This document shows, piece by piece, positions 28,729-37,536 of a stretch of 61,157 nt of DNA (the stretch's first letter is position 1; each line of letters starts with the position of its first letter). The translations under genes and the position numbers were made by a program. The notes under the pieces are model-generated. The model saw only the letters and a program-made list of their open reading frames with translations. It searched no databases and was not told the origin of the DNA. Origin of the DNA: an uncultured Collinsella sp. (GTDB taxonomy: Bacteria > Actinomycetota > Coriobacteriia > Coriobacteriales > Coriobacteriaceae); NCBI GenBank assembly GCA_934643145.1, contig CAKUBM010000013.1, positions 1 through 61,157 on the forward strand, in the 5' to 3' direction.

Positions 28729-29307
28729 GTGGTCACGACGACGTTTGCTTCGCCTTTGGGCGAAATCCTGCTTGCCGCTGATGGCCGCGGCTTGACGGGG
28801 CTTTGGTTTGAGGGGCAGGAGCACTTTGGCTCCACGCTGCTCAAAGAGGATGCGGAGCACGTCGAAGGTGCCGATGCGGTTTCTGGTGCTGGGGGAATGT
28901 CTTCGGCAAATCCCGCGAATGGCGCAGCCTCATCGGTGCTTGAGCGTTCTTGGGCTTGGCTGAATGCTTATTTTGCTGGTCAGGAGCCTCGGTTTACGCC
29001 GCCGTTGCATATGATTGGTACGGCGTTTCAGCGCGAGGTTTGGTTCGAGTTGCTTTCAATTCCGCGTGGTGAGGTCGCTACGTATGGCGAGATCGCCCAG
29101 CGTGTCGCGGCGCGACATCGCGTGCCGGGTAATGAGGCCCCCGTTGTATCTCCCCGTGCTGTGGGGGCTGCGGTTGCGCGCAATCCTATTTCGATCATCG
29201 TGCCGTGCCATCGCGTGGTCGCTGCCGACGGCTCGCTCAACGGATATGCCGGTGGGCTTGATCGCAAAGAGTGGCTGCTTCGGCTTGAGGGCGCGTACGA
29301 GGAATAA
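28729..29307 (+). CDS. ogt: Methylated-DNA-protein cysteine methyltransferase
   Basis: A 192-residue alkyl-DNA repair protein that takes the methyl group from O6-methylguanine onto its own cysteine. The active site I-V-P-C-H-R-V has C160; helix-turn-helix residues and GYAGGLDRKEWLL complete the family signature. The start is GTG after AAAGGAG. A poorly conserved Gly/Ala/Ser-rich insert occurs around residues 42-65. Confidence 0.93.
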   Translation: MVTTTFASPLGEILLAADGRGLTGLWFEGQEHFGSTLLKEDAEHVEGADAVSGAGGMSSANPANGAASSVLERSWAWLNAYFAGQEPRFTPPLHMIGTAFQREVWFELLSIPRGEVATYGEIAQRVAARHRVPGNEAPVVSPRAVGAAVARNPISIIVPCHRVVAADGSLNGYAGGLDRKEWLLRLEGAYEE

Positions 29308-29397
29308 CGCTCGAACGCTCTGCATGAATAAGGTGCCGCGAAAGGACGAGTTGCTGTCCTTTCGCGGCACCTTTTGTTTGACGGTAAGAAGCCTCAA

Positions 29398-31557
29398 TTA
29401 CTCCTGCAGGTCGTAGACGGTTGTGTTGCCGATGGTCTGGGCCGTGTAGTTTTGGGCAACCCATTCGGCGATCTCGCTTGCGGCGCTCGAGCCGCCCATC
29501 TGCGTGCCGCCCATACCGCCACCCATGCCACCGCTTGCGATGTAGTAGCGGATGAGGCCCTGGGCAACGTAAGCCTTGAATTCGTCGAGCGTGGGCGCGG
29601 GGTCCGATCCATTAAAGCCGCCAATGGCCATGACGGGGAGCTCGCTTGCCAGTTGGTAGCTCGCGGCGTTTTGCGAACCCGTGGTCGCTGCCGCCCAACG
29701 ATAGCCGCTGGCATTTTGTGTGAGCAGCTCGACTAGGCTGTCGTTGGCGGACGTGCCGCCGAGCAGGCCGGACCCGCCGTCAGGCGTACCCGCGTCGGTG
29801 TCGTCCGAGCCACTTCCGTCGGACGAACCGTCGGCCACGCTTCCGTCGGCGCCGTTCGGTGCCCCGTTGCCGCCGGGGCCACCACTGCCGGGGCCGCCGC
29901 CCATGCTGCCGCTCGGTCCTGCCGTGACGATCGATCCAGTGTGTCCAGTCGAGATCGTGCAGGCGGTCCAAACAATCGGCCCCGTCATAAGAGCGATAAT
30001 GCCAATCGCTGCAACGCCGCGGGCTCCGTGCTTCAACGCCAAAGGCCATGTCGTAGGCAAGCGGTCTTGCATCCAAAAGCCGATGATGCAGAGCACTAGT
30101 CCTGCCACCACGCCAGTCACGCCGATGCAGACGCCCAGCCAGGCAAAACTGCCGGAGCGTAGAATCAGCGCCATATCCCAAGCGCTCGTCATGGCAATCA
30201 GGAATCCCGCGACGCCCGGCATCCAGAGGCGGTCGCGCAGCTCAAGCAGGCTGGCCCCGCATATGGCGACCAGCACCGCGATGGCGGGCGAGAGTGCCAC
30301 GGTGTAGTAGGCGTGGAAGATGCCGGCCATAAAGCTAAAGACGAGCCAGGTTACGACAAGCCAGGCGCCAAAGATGACAATCTGTGCGCGGCGAATGCGT
30401 GCGACGGTGTCCGGGTCGACTTTATGTTCGCGTTTGCCCTGATAAAACCTACCTAAATAAACCTGTCCCTTTTTGGCAGGTGTGGCGGCGATAAGGCCGA
30501 GGACGATGCCGGCGAAGGCGATGGGGGCGAGCCAGGTGATCTGGTCGCCAAAGTCGCTCGTCCATAGGCGGAACAGGCCGGTTTCGCCCCACATACCACT
30601 CTGGCTGCCGCCGGTGAGCGCTTCGCTCGCGCCGGGGATGACCGAACCGGTCTCGTTGCCGGTTAGGCGCCCCAAGCCGTTGTAGCTAAAGGTGAGCTCG
30701 ATGAACGAGTCGGTCTGCGAACCGCCAAAGTAGGGGCGTGAGCCGCTCGGCACCAGCACGGCGAACAGTACCCACCAGCCGGCGCCGATAACCATGGCGC
30801 CGAGCGCCACGACGGCGTCGAGCAGGCGGCGCGGCCACGGTGTGGGCGAAAGCAGCAACATGGCCAGACCAAAGCCGGGGAGCACCAAAAGCACCTGGAA
30901 CTGTTTGGTCAAAAAACCCAGGCCGATCAACAGGCCGGCTACGGCGTACCAACGGGTGCGCACGCGGCTACCATGACGGTCCGCGGGCAGTTCGAGCCCA
31001 CGCAGCACGCAGGCGGCGGCGCCCAGCATAAGCAAGATAAGCAGGGCATCGGGGTTGTTAAAGCGGAACATGAGCGCCGCGACGGGCGTGGTGATAAACA
31101 CGATGCCGGCCGCGATGCCGGCGGCGTTGCCCCACGCGCGGCGCACGGTGGCGTACAGCAAGTACGTGCATACGACGCCCATGAGCGCCTGTGGCAACAG
31201 GATTGCAAACGAGCTCAGGCCGAGTAAGCGCACCGAAAGCGCCATGAGCCAAATGGATGCGGGCGGCTTGTCGACGGTGATGGCGTTGCCGGCGTCCAGG
31301 CTGCCCCACAAAAAAGCCTCCCAGCTCTTGGAGCCCGCCTGCGCGGCGGCGCTGTAAAACTCGTTGGCGTAGCCCGAGGCGGTCAGGTTCCAAAAGAAGA
31401 CGAACGCGGCGGCAACCATGAGGAGCGCGACGGCGACCCAATCGAGCGGCCCGCGGGCGGGGGCGAGCGATGGGGCCGAGGATGCGCGCAGCTCGTGGCG
31501 AAGCGAACGCGCTCCCTGCGAGGCATGTGCCGACCGGCGGCGAGTGTCAAGACTCAT
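29398..31557 (-). CDS. Membrane glycosyltransferase, ArnT/PMT (GT39/GT83) type
   Basis: A 719-residue polytopic protein with about 12 hydrophobic segments. The first extracellular loop holds Y-S-A-A-A-Q and A-I-T-V-D-K-P-P, the ArnT/PMT-like acidic motif, followed by RFNNPDALL. After the last helix (about residue 545) comes a long Gly/Ser/Asp-rich linker and a small outer domain. It should move a sugar from a polyprenyl-phosphate carrier to a surface acceptor. Residues about 359-372 (KGQVYLGRFYQGKR) are encoded by an in-frame copy of a dispersed 43-bp palindromic repeat. It overlaps the upstream GT2 gene by four bases. Confidence 0.88.
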   Translation of the reverse strand: MSLDTRRRSAHASQGARSLRHELRASSAPSLAPARGPLDWVAVALLMVAAAFVFFWNLTASGYANEFYSAAAQAGSKSWEAFLWGSLDAGNAITVDKPPASIWLMALSVRLLGLSSFAILLPQALMGVVCTYLLYATVRRAWGNAAGIAAGIVFITTPVAALMFRFNNPDALLILLMLGAAACVLRGLELPADRHGSRVRTRWYAVAGLLIGLGFLTKQFQVLLVLPGFGLAMLLLSPTPWPRRLLDAVVALGAMVIGAGWWVLFAVLVPSGSRPYFGGSQTDSFIELTFSYNGLGRLTGNETGSVIPGASEALTGGSQSGMWGETGLFRLWTSDFGDQITWLAPIAFAGIVLGLIAATPAKKGQVYLGRFYQGKREHKVDPDTVARIRRAQIVIFGAWLVVTWLVFSFMAGIFHAYYTVALSPAIAVLVAICGASLLELRDRLWMPGVAGFLIAMTSAWDMALILRSGSFAWLGVCIGVTGVVAGLVLCIIGFWMQDRLPTTWPLALKHGARGVAAIGIIALMTGPIVWTACTISTGHTGSIVTAGPSGSMGGGPGSGGPGGNGAPNGADGSVADGSSDGSGSDDTDAGTPDGGSGLLGGTSANDSLVELLTQNASGYRWAAATTGSQNAASYQLASELPVMAIGGFNGSDPAPTLDEFKAYVAQGLIRYYIASGGMGGGMGGTQMGGSSAASEIAEWVAQNYTAQTIGNTTVYDLQE
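30442..30482. repeat. 43-bp palindromic element, copy A, inside the glycosyltransferase gene
   Basis: AAAACCTACC near 30445 pairs with GGCAGGT near 30476-30482, with AACCTGTCCC in the middle. It matches the intergenic copy at 47225-47266 at nearly every base, yet here it lies within a reading frame and has no stop codon in that frame. Confidence 0.85.
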
Positions 31558-32501
31558 CGGGCATCAGCTGCCTGCTTGAGGGGATAGCGATATGTATCGG
31601 GCCGCGAGGAGCCCGCCTGTCCCTCGCTCGCCTTGAGCCGCTTCATGCCGGCAAGGTCCTTACGCACCGTGTCGACGATATGCACCGTGGTGCCGGGGTC
31701 TTCCTTCCACCGCACGGCAAATTCGCAAGATGCGATGCCCATGCGCTCGGCGAGGACCAAAAGCTCGGTATCGAAGAACCATTCATTGTCCTGGATGAGC
31801 GGCAGCAGCATGTCGGCCGCCTCGGCGGATATCGCCTTAAATCCGCACTGCGCGTCGTGAAAATGCACGCCCAGATAGCTCTGCAGCATGCGGTTGTACG
31901 AACGCGAGATAAACTCGCGTTTGGCGCAGCGCTCCACGCGCGATGCCGGCAGCAGACGCGAGCCAAAACAAACGTCGGCACGCCCGTCCAGAATGGGGCC
32001 GACAAGCTCGGGAATCTGTCGAATATCGGTGGAGAGGTCGACATCCATATAGGTGCGCACGCGGGCCTTAGACGTGCTCCATGCGATTTTTAGGGCACGG
32101 CCGCGCCCCTTTTGGGGAATGCGGATGGCGCGAAGCGTAAAGGGAAACTTGCAGGCAAGGATGCGGGCAAGTTCCCAAGTCTTGTCGCTGCTGGCGTTGT
32201 CGGCGATGACGATCTGCCAGGTAAACGACTTGGCATGGAGCGAGACCTCGCGCAGCTGGTCCATGAGCAGCATGACCGAGGAGCCGAGCTCGGCCTGCTC
32301 GTTAAAGACGGGGATGACAAAGTCGCAGTCGACCTCGCGCGGCTCGCCGCAGGTGAGGATGGACGAAGGGGAGGGCTCGCCCTGGATTGCCTGCGCCGTT
32401 GCCGGTGAGGCTTGCTCTCGGGCGGCTTCGGACGCGGGACGGTCTTGCGTGGCAGCGGGCGCGGTGGGGACGCCCTGCTCGATGGTGTCAGGCTTAGTCA
32501 T
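31554..32501 (-). CDS. GT2-family dolichol/polyprenyl-phosphate sugar transferase (DPM1/GtrB-like)
   Basis: A 315-residue protein. After a 55-residue low-complexity leader, the GT-A domain starts with DFVIPVFNEQAELGS and carries the metal motif T-Y-M-D-V-D-L-S-T-D, then GSRLLPAS and D-A-Q-C-G-F-K-A. These match polyprenyl-phosphate glycosyltransferases that charge a lipid carrier with sugar. No C-terminal membrane helices are present. It overlaps the membrane glycosyltransferase by four bases, which would use the lipid-linked sugar as donor, a standard pairing for surface glycan decoration. Confidence 0.9.
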   Translation of the reverse strand: MTKPDTIEQGVPTAPAATQDRPASEAAREQASPATAQAIQGEPSPSSILTCGEPREVDCDFVIPVFNEQAELGSSVMLLMDQLREVSLHAKSFTWQIVIADNASSDKTWELARILACKFPFTLRAIRIPQKGRGRALKIAWSTSKARVRTYMDVDLSTDIRQIPELVGPILDGRADVCFGSRLLPASRVERCAKREFISRSYNRMLQSYLGVHFHDAQCGFKAISAEAADMLLPLIQDNEWFFDTELLVLAERMGIASCEFAVRWKEDPGTTVHIVDTVRKDLAGMKRLKASEGQAGSSRPDTYRYPLKQAADAR

Positions 32502-32533
32502 GATCGTGCCTTTCTATGTGAACGCGTGGGTGG

Positions 32534-33175
32534 CTAGGCGGAAAGGGAAGTCTGCGCGGTGGCAGAGCCATCGCCCGTGCCTGCAGGCGCATCGCTTGGG
32601 GCGCCGTTTGAGTCGTCGGTCGAGCCATCGGCCGAAGCGTCGTTCGAACCGCTGGCATCGGGCGCACCCGTGGGCGCCTGTCCGCTCGGGACACCGCCGC
32701 CTGCGGTGCCTTCGCTGCTGTTGGTGGTACCGTCCGCGCTCGGGGCGCCACCGTCCTGTGCCCCGCCACCCTGCATGCCGCCCTGTCCGCCGCCCATGCC
32801 GCCTTGCACCGCCTGGGTCGATCCGCCAGTCGCGGCGCTCATGATGGCGCCGCCTGCAAGGCCTCCTGCCAGACCGCAAACAGCGGCGAGTGTCGCGACC
32901 AACAGCAGGTTGGCGGCGCGGCCGGGCTGCTTACCGTCGCACTCCTTAGTGGGAGTCGCCTGCCGCGGGGCGGGCTCGGCGACATATGCGCAGGCGTCGG
33001 AGGTGGGTGCCGGTGAGCCGGCGGATGCGGCGCTCTCTCCAGCGGGCTCTCCCGCGTAGAGCGGATTGACGACCGCGGAGGACACGTCGCTCGCTGCATG
33101 CTGAGACGTCGCTCCGGTCGTGCCGCTCTCGTTGCTGGCGACGTCATTGGTATTGCGGTTGAACAGACTGTCCAT
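32534..33175 (-). CDS. Hypothetical membrane-anchored Gly/Ser/Asp-rich protein
   Basis: A 213-residue protein with no recognised domain. It has a polar N-terminal 90 residues, one hydrophobic segment (LLLVATLAAVCGLAGGLAGG, about 91-110) and a disordered tail rich in Gly, Ser, Asp and Ala with the run GGMGGGQGGMQGGG. A similar Gly/Met-rich run occurs in the outer domain of the membrane glycosyltransferase two genes downstream. It is first in the operon, 32 bp before the GT2 gene, and divergent from a two-component system. It could be an acceptor or accessory of the glycosylation system; that is speculation. Confidence 0.65.
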   Translation of the reverse strand: MDSLFNRNTNDVASNESGTTGATSQHAASDVSSAVVNPLYAGEPAGESAASAGSPAPTSDACAYVAEPAPRQATPTKECDGKQPGRAANLLLVATLAAVCGLAGGLAGGAIMSAATGGSTQAVQGGMGGGQGGMQGGGAQDGGAPSADGTTNSSEGTAGGGVPSGQAPTGAPDASGSNDASADGSTDDSNGAPSDAPAGTGDGSATAQTSLSA

Positions 33176-33390
33176 GGTGTACTCCAATCGGGTGGGTGCG
33201 GAGCCGCCCGTGTTGGCGGCTCTCGCATCGAAGGGGATGGCATGGTCTCGTCATGCCGTCGCGAGGTGGTATGGCTGTCCTCGTGACGATGCTGTTCTAC
33301 CGCGGCCGGCGCGCCGGCAAGCGCTCGGCATAAGAGCCTTAAGTTTGGCTAAGCCCTATCCAGCGTTTTTAGAAACGTGCAGGTTGAGCT

Positions 33391-33429
33391 GCTAAGGCTG
33401 CGCTAAGGCAGCTTTCGGTGCGCTATTAT
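33391..33429 (+). promoter_or_regulatory. Direct-repeat response-regulator site and promoter
   Basis: Two adjacent 11-bp repeats, GCTAAGGCTGC and GCTAAGGCAGC (33391-33412), lie where the -35 box should be, followed by TATTAT at 33424-33429. This is the classic layout for OmpR-type activation. It is 44 bp upstream of the response regulator gene and may also control the divergent glycosyltransferase operon. The rest of the 298-bp divergent region has no gene. Confidence 0.6.
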
Positions 33430-33473
33430 CGGCAGTATCGAAACCTGTATCTCCATGCGCCAAAGGAGCAACC

Positions 33474-34157
33474 ATGAAGCTGATGCTTGCCGAGGACGAA
33501 CCCGGCCTCTCCCGCGCCCTGACCGCGATTCTTCAACATAGCGACTACGAGGTCGACACCGCGCTCGACGGCCTGACGGCGCTCGAGTATCTGCTCTCCA
33601 ACGACTACGACGCCGCGATCTTGGACATCATGATGCCTGGCATGGACGGCATCGAGGTGCTCAGGCGCACACGTGCCGCCGGTAAGCGCCTGCCAATCAT
33701 CATGCTCACCGCCAAAAGCGAGGTGTCTGATAAGGTTGAGGGCTTGGACGCCGGTGCCAACGACTATCTGACCAAGCCGTTTGCCGCCAAGGAGCTGCTC
33801 GCGCGCATTCGTGCCATAACGCGCGCCGCCACGGCGATTGACGCCACGACGCTCAGCGTGGGCAACGTGCGCCTCGATACGGCCGCCTGCACACTGGTGG
33901 GTCCCGAGGGCGAGGAGCACCTGGCCAATCGCGAGTTTCAGCTTATGGAACTCTTTATGCGCAACGTCGGTACGCGCATGCCCACGGAGCGCCTGATGCT
34001 CGAAGTCTGGGGCGAGGACGCGCCTGAGGGCGCCAACGTGGTGTGGGTCTACATTTCGTACCTGCGCAAAAAGCTGACGGCGCTTGGTGCCAACGTGGCC
34101 ATTCGCGCATCGCGAAACCAGGGTTATTCGCTCGAGGTTGTCGAGGAGGGCGAATAG
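33474..34157 (+). CDS. OmpR-family response regulator
   Basis: A 227-residue regulator. The receiver domain has the acidic pocket A-E-D-E, the phospho-acceptor D51 in AAILDIMMPGMDG, and K in T-K-P-F. The C-terminal winged helix ends with V-W-V-Y-I-S-Y-L-R-K-K-L and G-Y-S-L. It is two bases upstream of its histidine kinase. Adjacent 11-bp direct repeats in its promoter suggest autoregulation. Confidence 0.95.
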   Translation: MKLMLAEDEPGLSRALTAILQHSDYEVDTALDGLTALEYLLSNDYDAAILDIMMPGMDGIEVLRRTRAAGKRLPIIMLTAKSEVSDKVEGLDAGANDYLTKPFAAKELLARIRAITRAATAIDATTLSVGNVRLDTAACTLVGPEGEEHLANREFQLMELFMRNVGTRMPTERLMLEVWGEDAPEGANVVWVYISYLRKKLTALGANVAIRASRNQGYSLEVVEEGE

Positions 34158-34159
34158 GC

Positions 34160-35569
34160 GTGAGCACGTGGTGGGGGCGTGTGAAGTCGAAATGCGGCTT
34201 TGGCGCGGACGCGAACGACCCGGCGCGTGCCGATGCCGCCAGTGCAATGGGGCGTCGTCTGCGCCGCAAGTTTATCCTGGTGGCCATGGGTGCCGTCTCG
34301 GCGGTGCTCGCGCTCATCATCGCTGGCATCAACATCGTCAACTACTCGCATGTTTGCAAAACGGCCGACGCTCGACTGGACTATATCTTGGCGGGAAAGG
34401 ACGGCATTGATTGGACGGATGAGCCCAAGACCGATCCGGGCGACGGCAAGGATGTAGCTGGCAGCGGGGGTGCGGCAGCTGGCGAAAATGGTGACGACGG
34501 CGCCGGCATTAACCTGGAACATGTTCCCATTAGGCATTTCGAAGGCATGACGGCAGAGTCGCCCTTCGATACGCGCTACTTTACGGTGACGATTTCCGGT
34601 GGGCAGGTTGCCGATGTCAACATCGCCCGCATTGCCGCGGTGGGCACCAAGCGCGCTTCGCGTATTGCCTCGGAGCTGTATTCCAAAGGCTGGACCTCGG
34701 GTTTTTCTGGCAACTACCGGTACACCGCCACGGTTCAGGGCGACGAGACCACCTACGTGTTCGTCGATTGCTCGCGCGAGCTTGCAAGCTTCCATTCGTT
34801 TTTGGGCGCGAGTGTGGCCATCAGCTGTATTGGTTGGCTGGCGGTGCTCGCGATTGTGGCGGTGGCCTCGGGCGTGGTGATACGACCGATGGTCGAGAGC
34901 TACAGCAAGCAAAAGCGCTTCATTACCGATGCGAGCCATGAGATCAAGACGCCACTGGCTGTAATTGATGCCGCCAACGAGGTGCAGGAGATTGAGAGCG
35001 GCGAGAGTGAATGGACGCAGAGCATTCATGAGCAGGTCGCTCGGCTGACGGCGCTGACGGAGCGCCTGGTGTTTTTGGCGCGTATGGACGAGGGCTCGGC
35101 CGGCTTTACCATGGCGGCAATCGATCTTTCGGAGGCCGTGGACAAGGCCGCGGCGCCGTTTGAGTCAGTGGCGGTTTCGCGCGGCAAGCGCCTGTCGATG
35201 TCGATCGCGAGCGGCGTGCGGGTTCATGCCGATGCTGCGGCGGTGGCACAGGTGGTTGAGCTGCTGCTGGATAACGCCACGCGCTACGCGAGCGAGGGCA
35301 GCGTGATTGAGCTGAGCCTGCGCGCCGTTTCGCGCGGTGCGGGCAAGGGTGCTGCTGAGCTTGTCGTTACAAATGCCGTGGATGGGCTGCCCGAGGGCGA
35401 TTTGGACCGACTGTTCGACCGCTTCTACCGCGCAGATGTTTCGCGCAGCTCCAAGACGGGCGGCTCGGGCGTGGGCCTATCCGTCGTGCGGGCCATCGCC
35501 GAGGCCCACGGCGGGACCGCTGCCGTATTCGGCCACGACCATCAGATCACCTTCACCGTCCGCCTCTAA
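34160..35569 (+). CDS. Membrane sensor histidine kinase
   Basis: A 469-residue kinase starting at GTG right after the regulator stop. One helix lies near residues 35-60 and another near 215-240. About 150 residues between them form an extracellular sensor rich in Asp/Gly. The dimerisation/phosphotransfer box is DASHEIKTPLAVI (H260). The ATPase domain has L-L-D-N-A-T-R-Y (N box) and G-G-S-G-V-G-L-S-V-V (G box). The signal is unknown; the divergent glycosyltransferase operon suggests a cell-envelope stimulus. Confidence 0.93.
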   Translation: MSTWWGRVKSKCGFGADANDPARADAASAMGRRLRRKFILVAMGAVSAVLALIIAGINIVNYSHVCKTADARLDYILAGKDGIDWTDEPKTDPGDGKDVAGSGGAAAGENGDDGAGINLEHVPIRHFEGMTAESPFDTRYFTVTISGGQVADVNIARIAAVGTKRASRIASELYSKGWTSGFSGNYRYTATVQGDETTYVFVDCSRELASFHSFLGASVAISCIGWLAVLAIVAVASGVVIRPMVESYSKQKRFITDASHEIKTPLAVIDAANEVQEIESGESEWTQSIHEQVARLTALTERLVFLARMDEGSAGFTMAAIDLSEAVDKAAAPFESVAVSRGKRLSMSIASGVRVHADAAAVAQVVELLLDNATRYASEGSVIELSLRAVSRGAGKGAAELVVTNAVDGLPEGDLDRLFDRFYRADVSRSSKTGGSGVGLSVVRAIAEAHGGTAAVFGHDHQITFTVRL

Positions 35570-35609
35570 AACCTGCCAAAAAGGAACAGGTTTGTTTTGG
35601 CAGGTTTTA
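35567..35609. repeat. 43-bp palindromic element, copy B
   Basis: AAAACCTGCCAAAAAGGAAC pairs with the TTTTGGCAGGTTTT end. It starts at the stop codon of the histidine kinase gene and probably serves as its terminator. Confidence 0.85.
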
Positions 35610-35644
35610 TCTGGGAAAATGCCGATGAAGTGGGGTGCAGGCGG

Positions 35645-36254
35645 ATGGCGCGTCCCGGTGTTGAGCTGTGGAATGGGATGGACTTTCCCTTTGGGCGCCG
35701 AGCGGAAACTGCGTCCCGGTTTGAAGCGCCAGAATGGGACAAGCTTTCCCTTTGAACGGTCAATTGGAAACTGCGTCCCGTTTTGAGGCCTCAAAATGGG
35801 ACGTGCTTTCCTTTTGAACGGTCAAGCGGAAACTGTGTCCCATTTTGACGATGTGAAATGGGATGTGCTTTCCCTAGGGGCTCGTTTCGGAAACTGCATC
35901 CCAGTTTGGCGCTCCAGAACGGGACACACTTTCCCAAGGGGCCTGTTTGGGAAACTGCGTCCCAGAATTCCGCCTCAGAACGGGACGGATTTTCCTCTAG
36001 TGGACCATCGGGAAAGCGCATCCCAGTTTGACGTCTCAGAACGGGATGCGCTTTCCCTTTGAAGGCTCAAGCGGAAACTGCGTCCCGGTATACTGCCTCG
36101 GAATGGGATGCGGTTTCCGGATGAAGCCCTCAGCGGAAATTGCATCCCACAATTTCATCTCAGAACGGGATGCCGTTTCCGGTTGAGGCTTCTTGCGGAA
36201 AGCGCGTCTCGGTTTAGCGGCGAATTGTGGGATGGGCTTTCCGCGCAATCAAGG
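35645..36254. repeat. Tandem array of ~10 hairpin units, 61-62 bp each
   Basis: Units start at 35675, 35736, 35798, 35860, 35921, 35982, 36043, 36105 and 36167, with partial units at both ends. Each reads GGGAYGNGCTTTCC, a variable loop, GGAAACTGCGTCCC and a variable linker. Both the main arms and the loops vary between units while keeping base pairing (for example TTGA/TCAA becomes TTGG/CCGA). The linker can also pair, for example TTTTGAGG/CCTCAAAA, which allows a second folding register. There are no spacers of CRISPR type and no supported gene. Confidence 0.9.
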
Positions 36255-36286
36255 CCGGGCGTCGAGACATCGGTAGGCCTGGCTCT

Positions 36287-37522
36287 CTACGCTCGCCCTT
36301 GCAACGCGTAGATCGACTTATCCATATTGAACAGGTAGGCGACAACGCAGACGATAAAGAACATCGGCAAGTTGCCAAACCCAAAGACCTCGCAGCCGAT
36401 AAGAATCGGCGCAAGCAGCGTGTTGGTGGCGCTGCCAAAGACGGCGGCGTAGCCCAGTGCGGCGCAGAGTTCGACGGGCATGCCGAGCATCCCGGCGAGC
36501 GCGACACCCAGGCTGGCGCCGATGGAGAACAGCGGCGTCACCTCGCCACCCTGATATCCGGCGGCGAGCGTGACAATGGTGAGCGCAAACTTGAGTGCCC
36601 AATCCCAAGGCATGATGGCTACCGCGCCGTCTTCGCTCAACGCTGCCGAAATCAGATTGGTGCCAAGTCCGCAGTATCGCCCCTGCCATAGCGCGAACAG
36701 AATCGCCGACAGCGCAAGGCCCATAACGGCAATGCGCATATAAGGGTTGGGGAGAAGACGCGCCGCTAGAGTCTTGGCATGGGCGAGACACCAGGCAAAG
36801 GCACCTCCTACCATGCCAAACACAATGCCCAGCACCGCAAGCCGTCCAAGGCCGGGAAGATCAAGGGCGCACGAGGCGACAACGGCGACCTCGAATTTCT
36901 CGAGGCCCAAGGCGCCAGAGGTCATGCTCGCAGCGAGCGAGGCGGTAAGCGCAGGGAACAGCGCGCGGTATTCCATGCGTCCGGCGACGAGCACCTCAAT
37001 GGCAAAGACCGTGGCGGCCAGAGGCGTTCGGAAAAGTCCGGCAAAGCCGGCGGCCATGCCAATGAGCAAAAACGTGTTGCCGGGGTCGCGGAAGGGCAAG
37101 CGCCGGCCGATCCAATGAGATACGGTCGCGCCGATCTGCACGGCTACGCCCTCGCGTCCCGCGCTGCCGCCAAAGAGGTGCGTCCCCCACGTGCTCAGCA
37201 TAATGAGCGGTACCAAGCGCGGGGAGATAGCGTCCTCGCGCCCGTGGCCCACTTCGAACATCAAGCTCATACCGCGGTCGGTGCCTTTGCCCCAGGTATG
37301 GTAGGCAAACACGATGGCAAGGCCCATCAGGGCGAGGAAGGGGAGGAACAGCGTGATGTGCTCGTCGCGGAAGGCGCCGATTGCCAGCAGCATGCGCCCG
37401 AAGAGCGCACAGATGGCACCGACGATGATGCCGACGGGGATTCCGACGGCACCCATAAGCACGAGGCCGCCGTAGGTATTGAGCAGGCGTTTCATCCTGG
37501 TCGACGCAGCGTTTTTCGACAC
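36287..37522 (-). CDS. CLC-type anion channel/antiporter, probably fluoride-specific (CLC-F)
   Basis: A 411-residue polytopic membrane protein with about ten helices. The gating-glutamate region reads GSAGREGVAVQIG. The usual chloride motif GSGIP is missing; the matching region is GKGTDRGMSL. The short length and loss of the GSGIP serine fit the CLC-F branch that exports fluoride in exchange for protons. The leader upstream resembles a fluoride riboswitch, which supports this. GTG at 37522 directly follows GGAGG; an ATG nine codons later (MKRLLNTY) is an alternative start. Confidence 0.75.
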   Translation of the reverse strand: MSKNAASTRMKRLLNTYGGLVLMGAVGIPVGIIVGAICALFGRMLLAIGAFRDEHITLFLPFLALMGLAIVFAYHTWGKGTDRGMSLMFEVGHGREDAISPRLVPLIMLSTWGTHLFGGSAGREGVAVQIGATVSHWIGRRLPFRDPGNTFLLIGMAAGFAGLFRTPLAATVFAIEVLVAGRMEYRALFPALTASLAASMTSGALGLEKFEVAVVASCALDLPGLGRLAVLGIVFGMVGGAFAWCLAHAKTLAARLLPNPYMRIAVMGLALSAILFALWQGRYCGLGTNLISAALSEDGAVAIMPWDWALKFALTIVTLAAGYQGGEVTPLFSIGASLGVALAGMLGMPVELCAALGYAAVFGSATNTLLAPILIGCEVFGFGNLPMFFIVCVVAYLFNMDKSIYALQGRA

Positions 37523-37536
37523 TTCTCCTCCAAAAC

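Noticed and set aside
35477..36248. Three minus-strand frames in the 62-bp repeat array encoding repeated N-G-T-Q-F-P and K-G-K-x-x-P-F peptides.
   Set aside because: Frames change between units, no ribosome sites are visible, and the pattern is better explained by selection on hairpins. Kept only as a repeat; translation data could reverse this.
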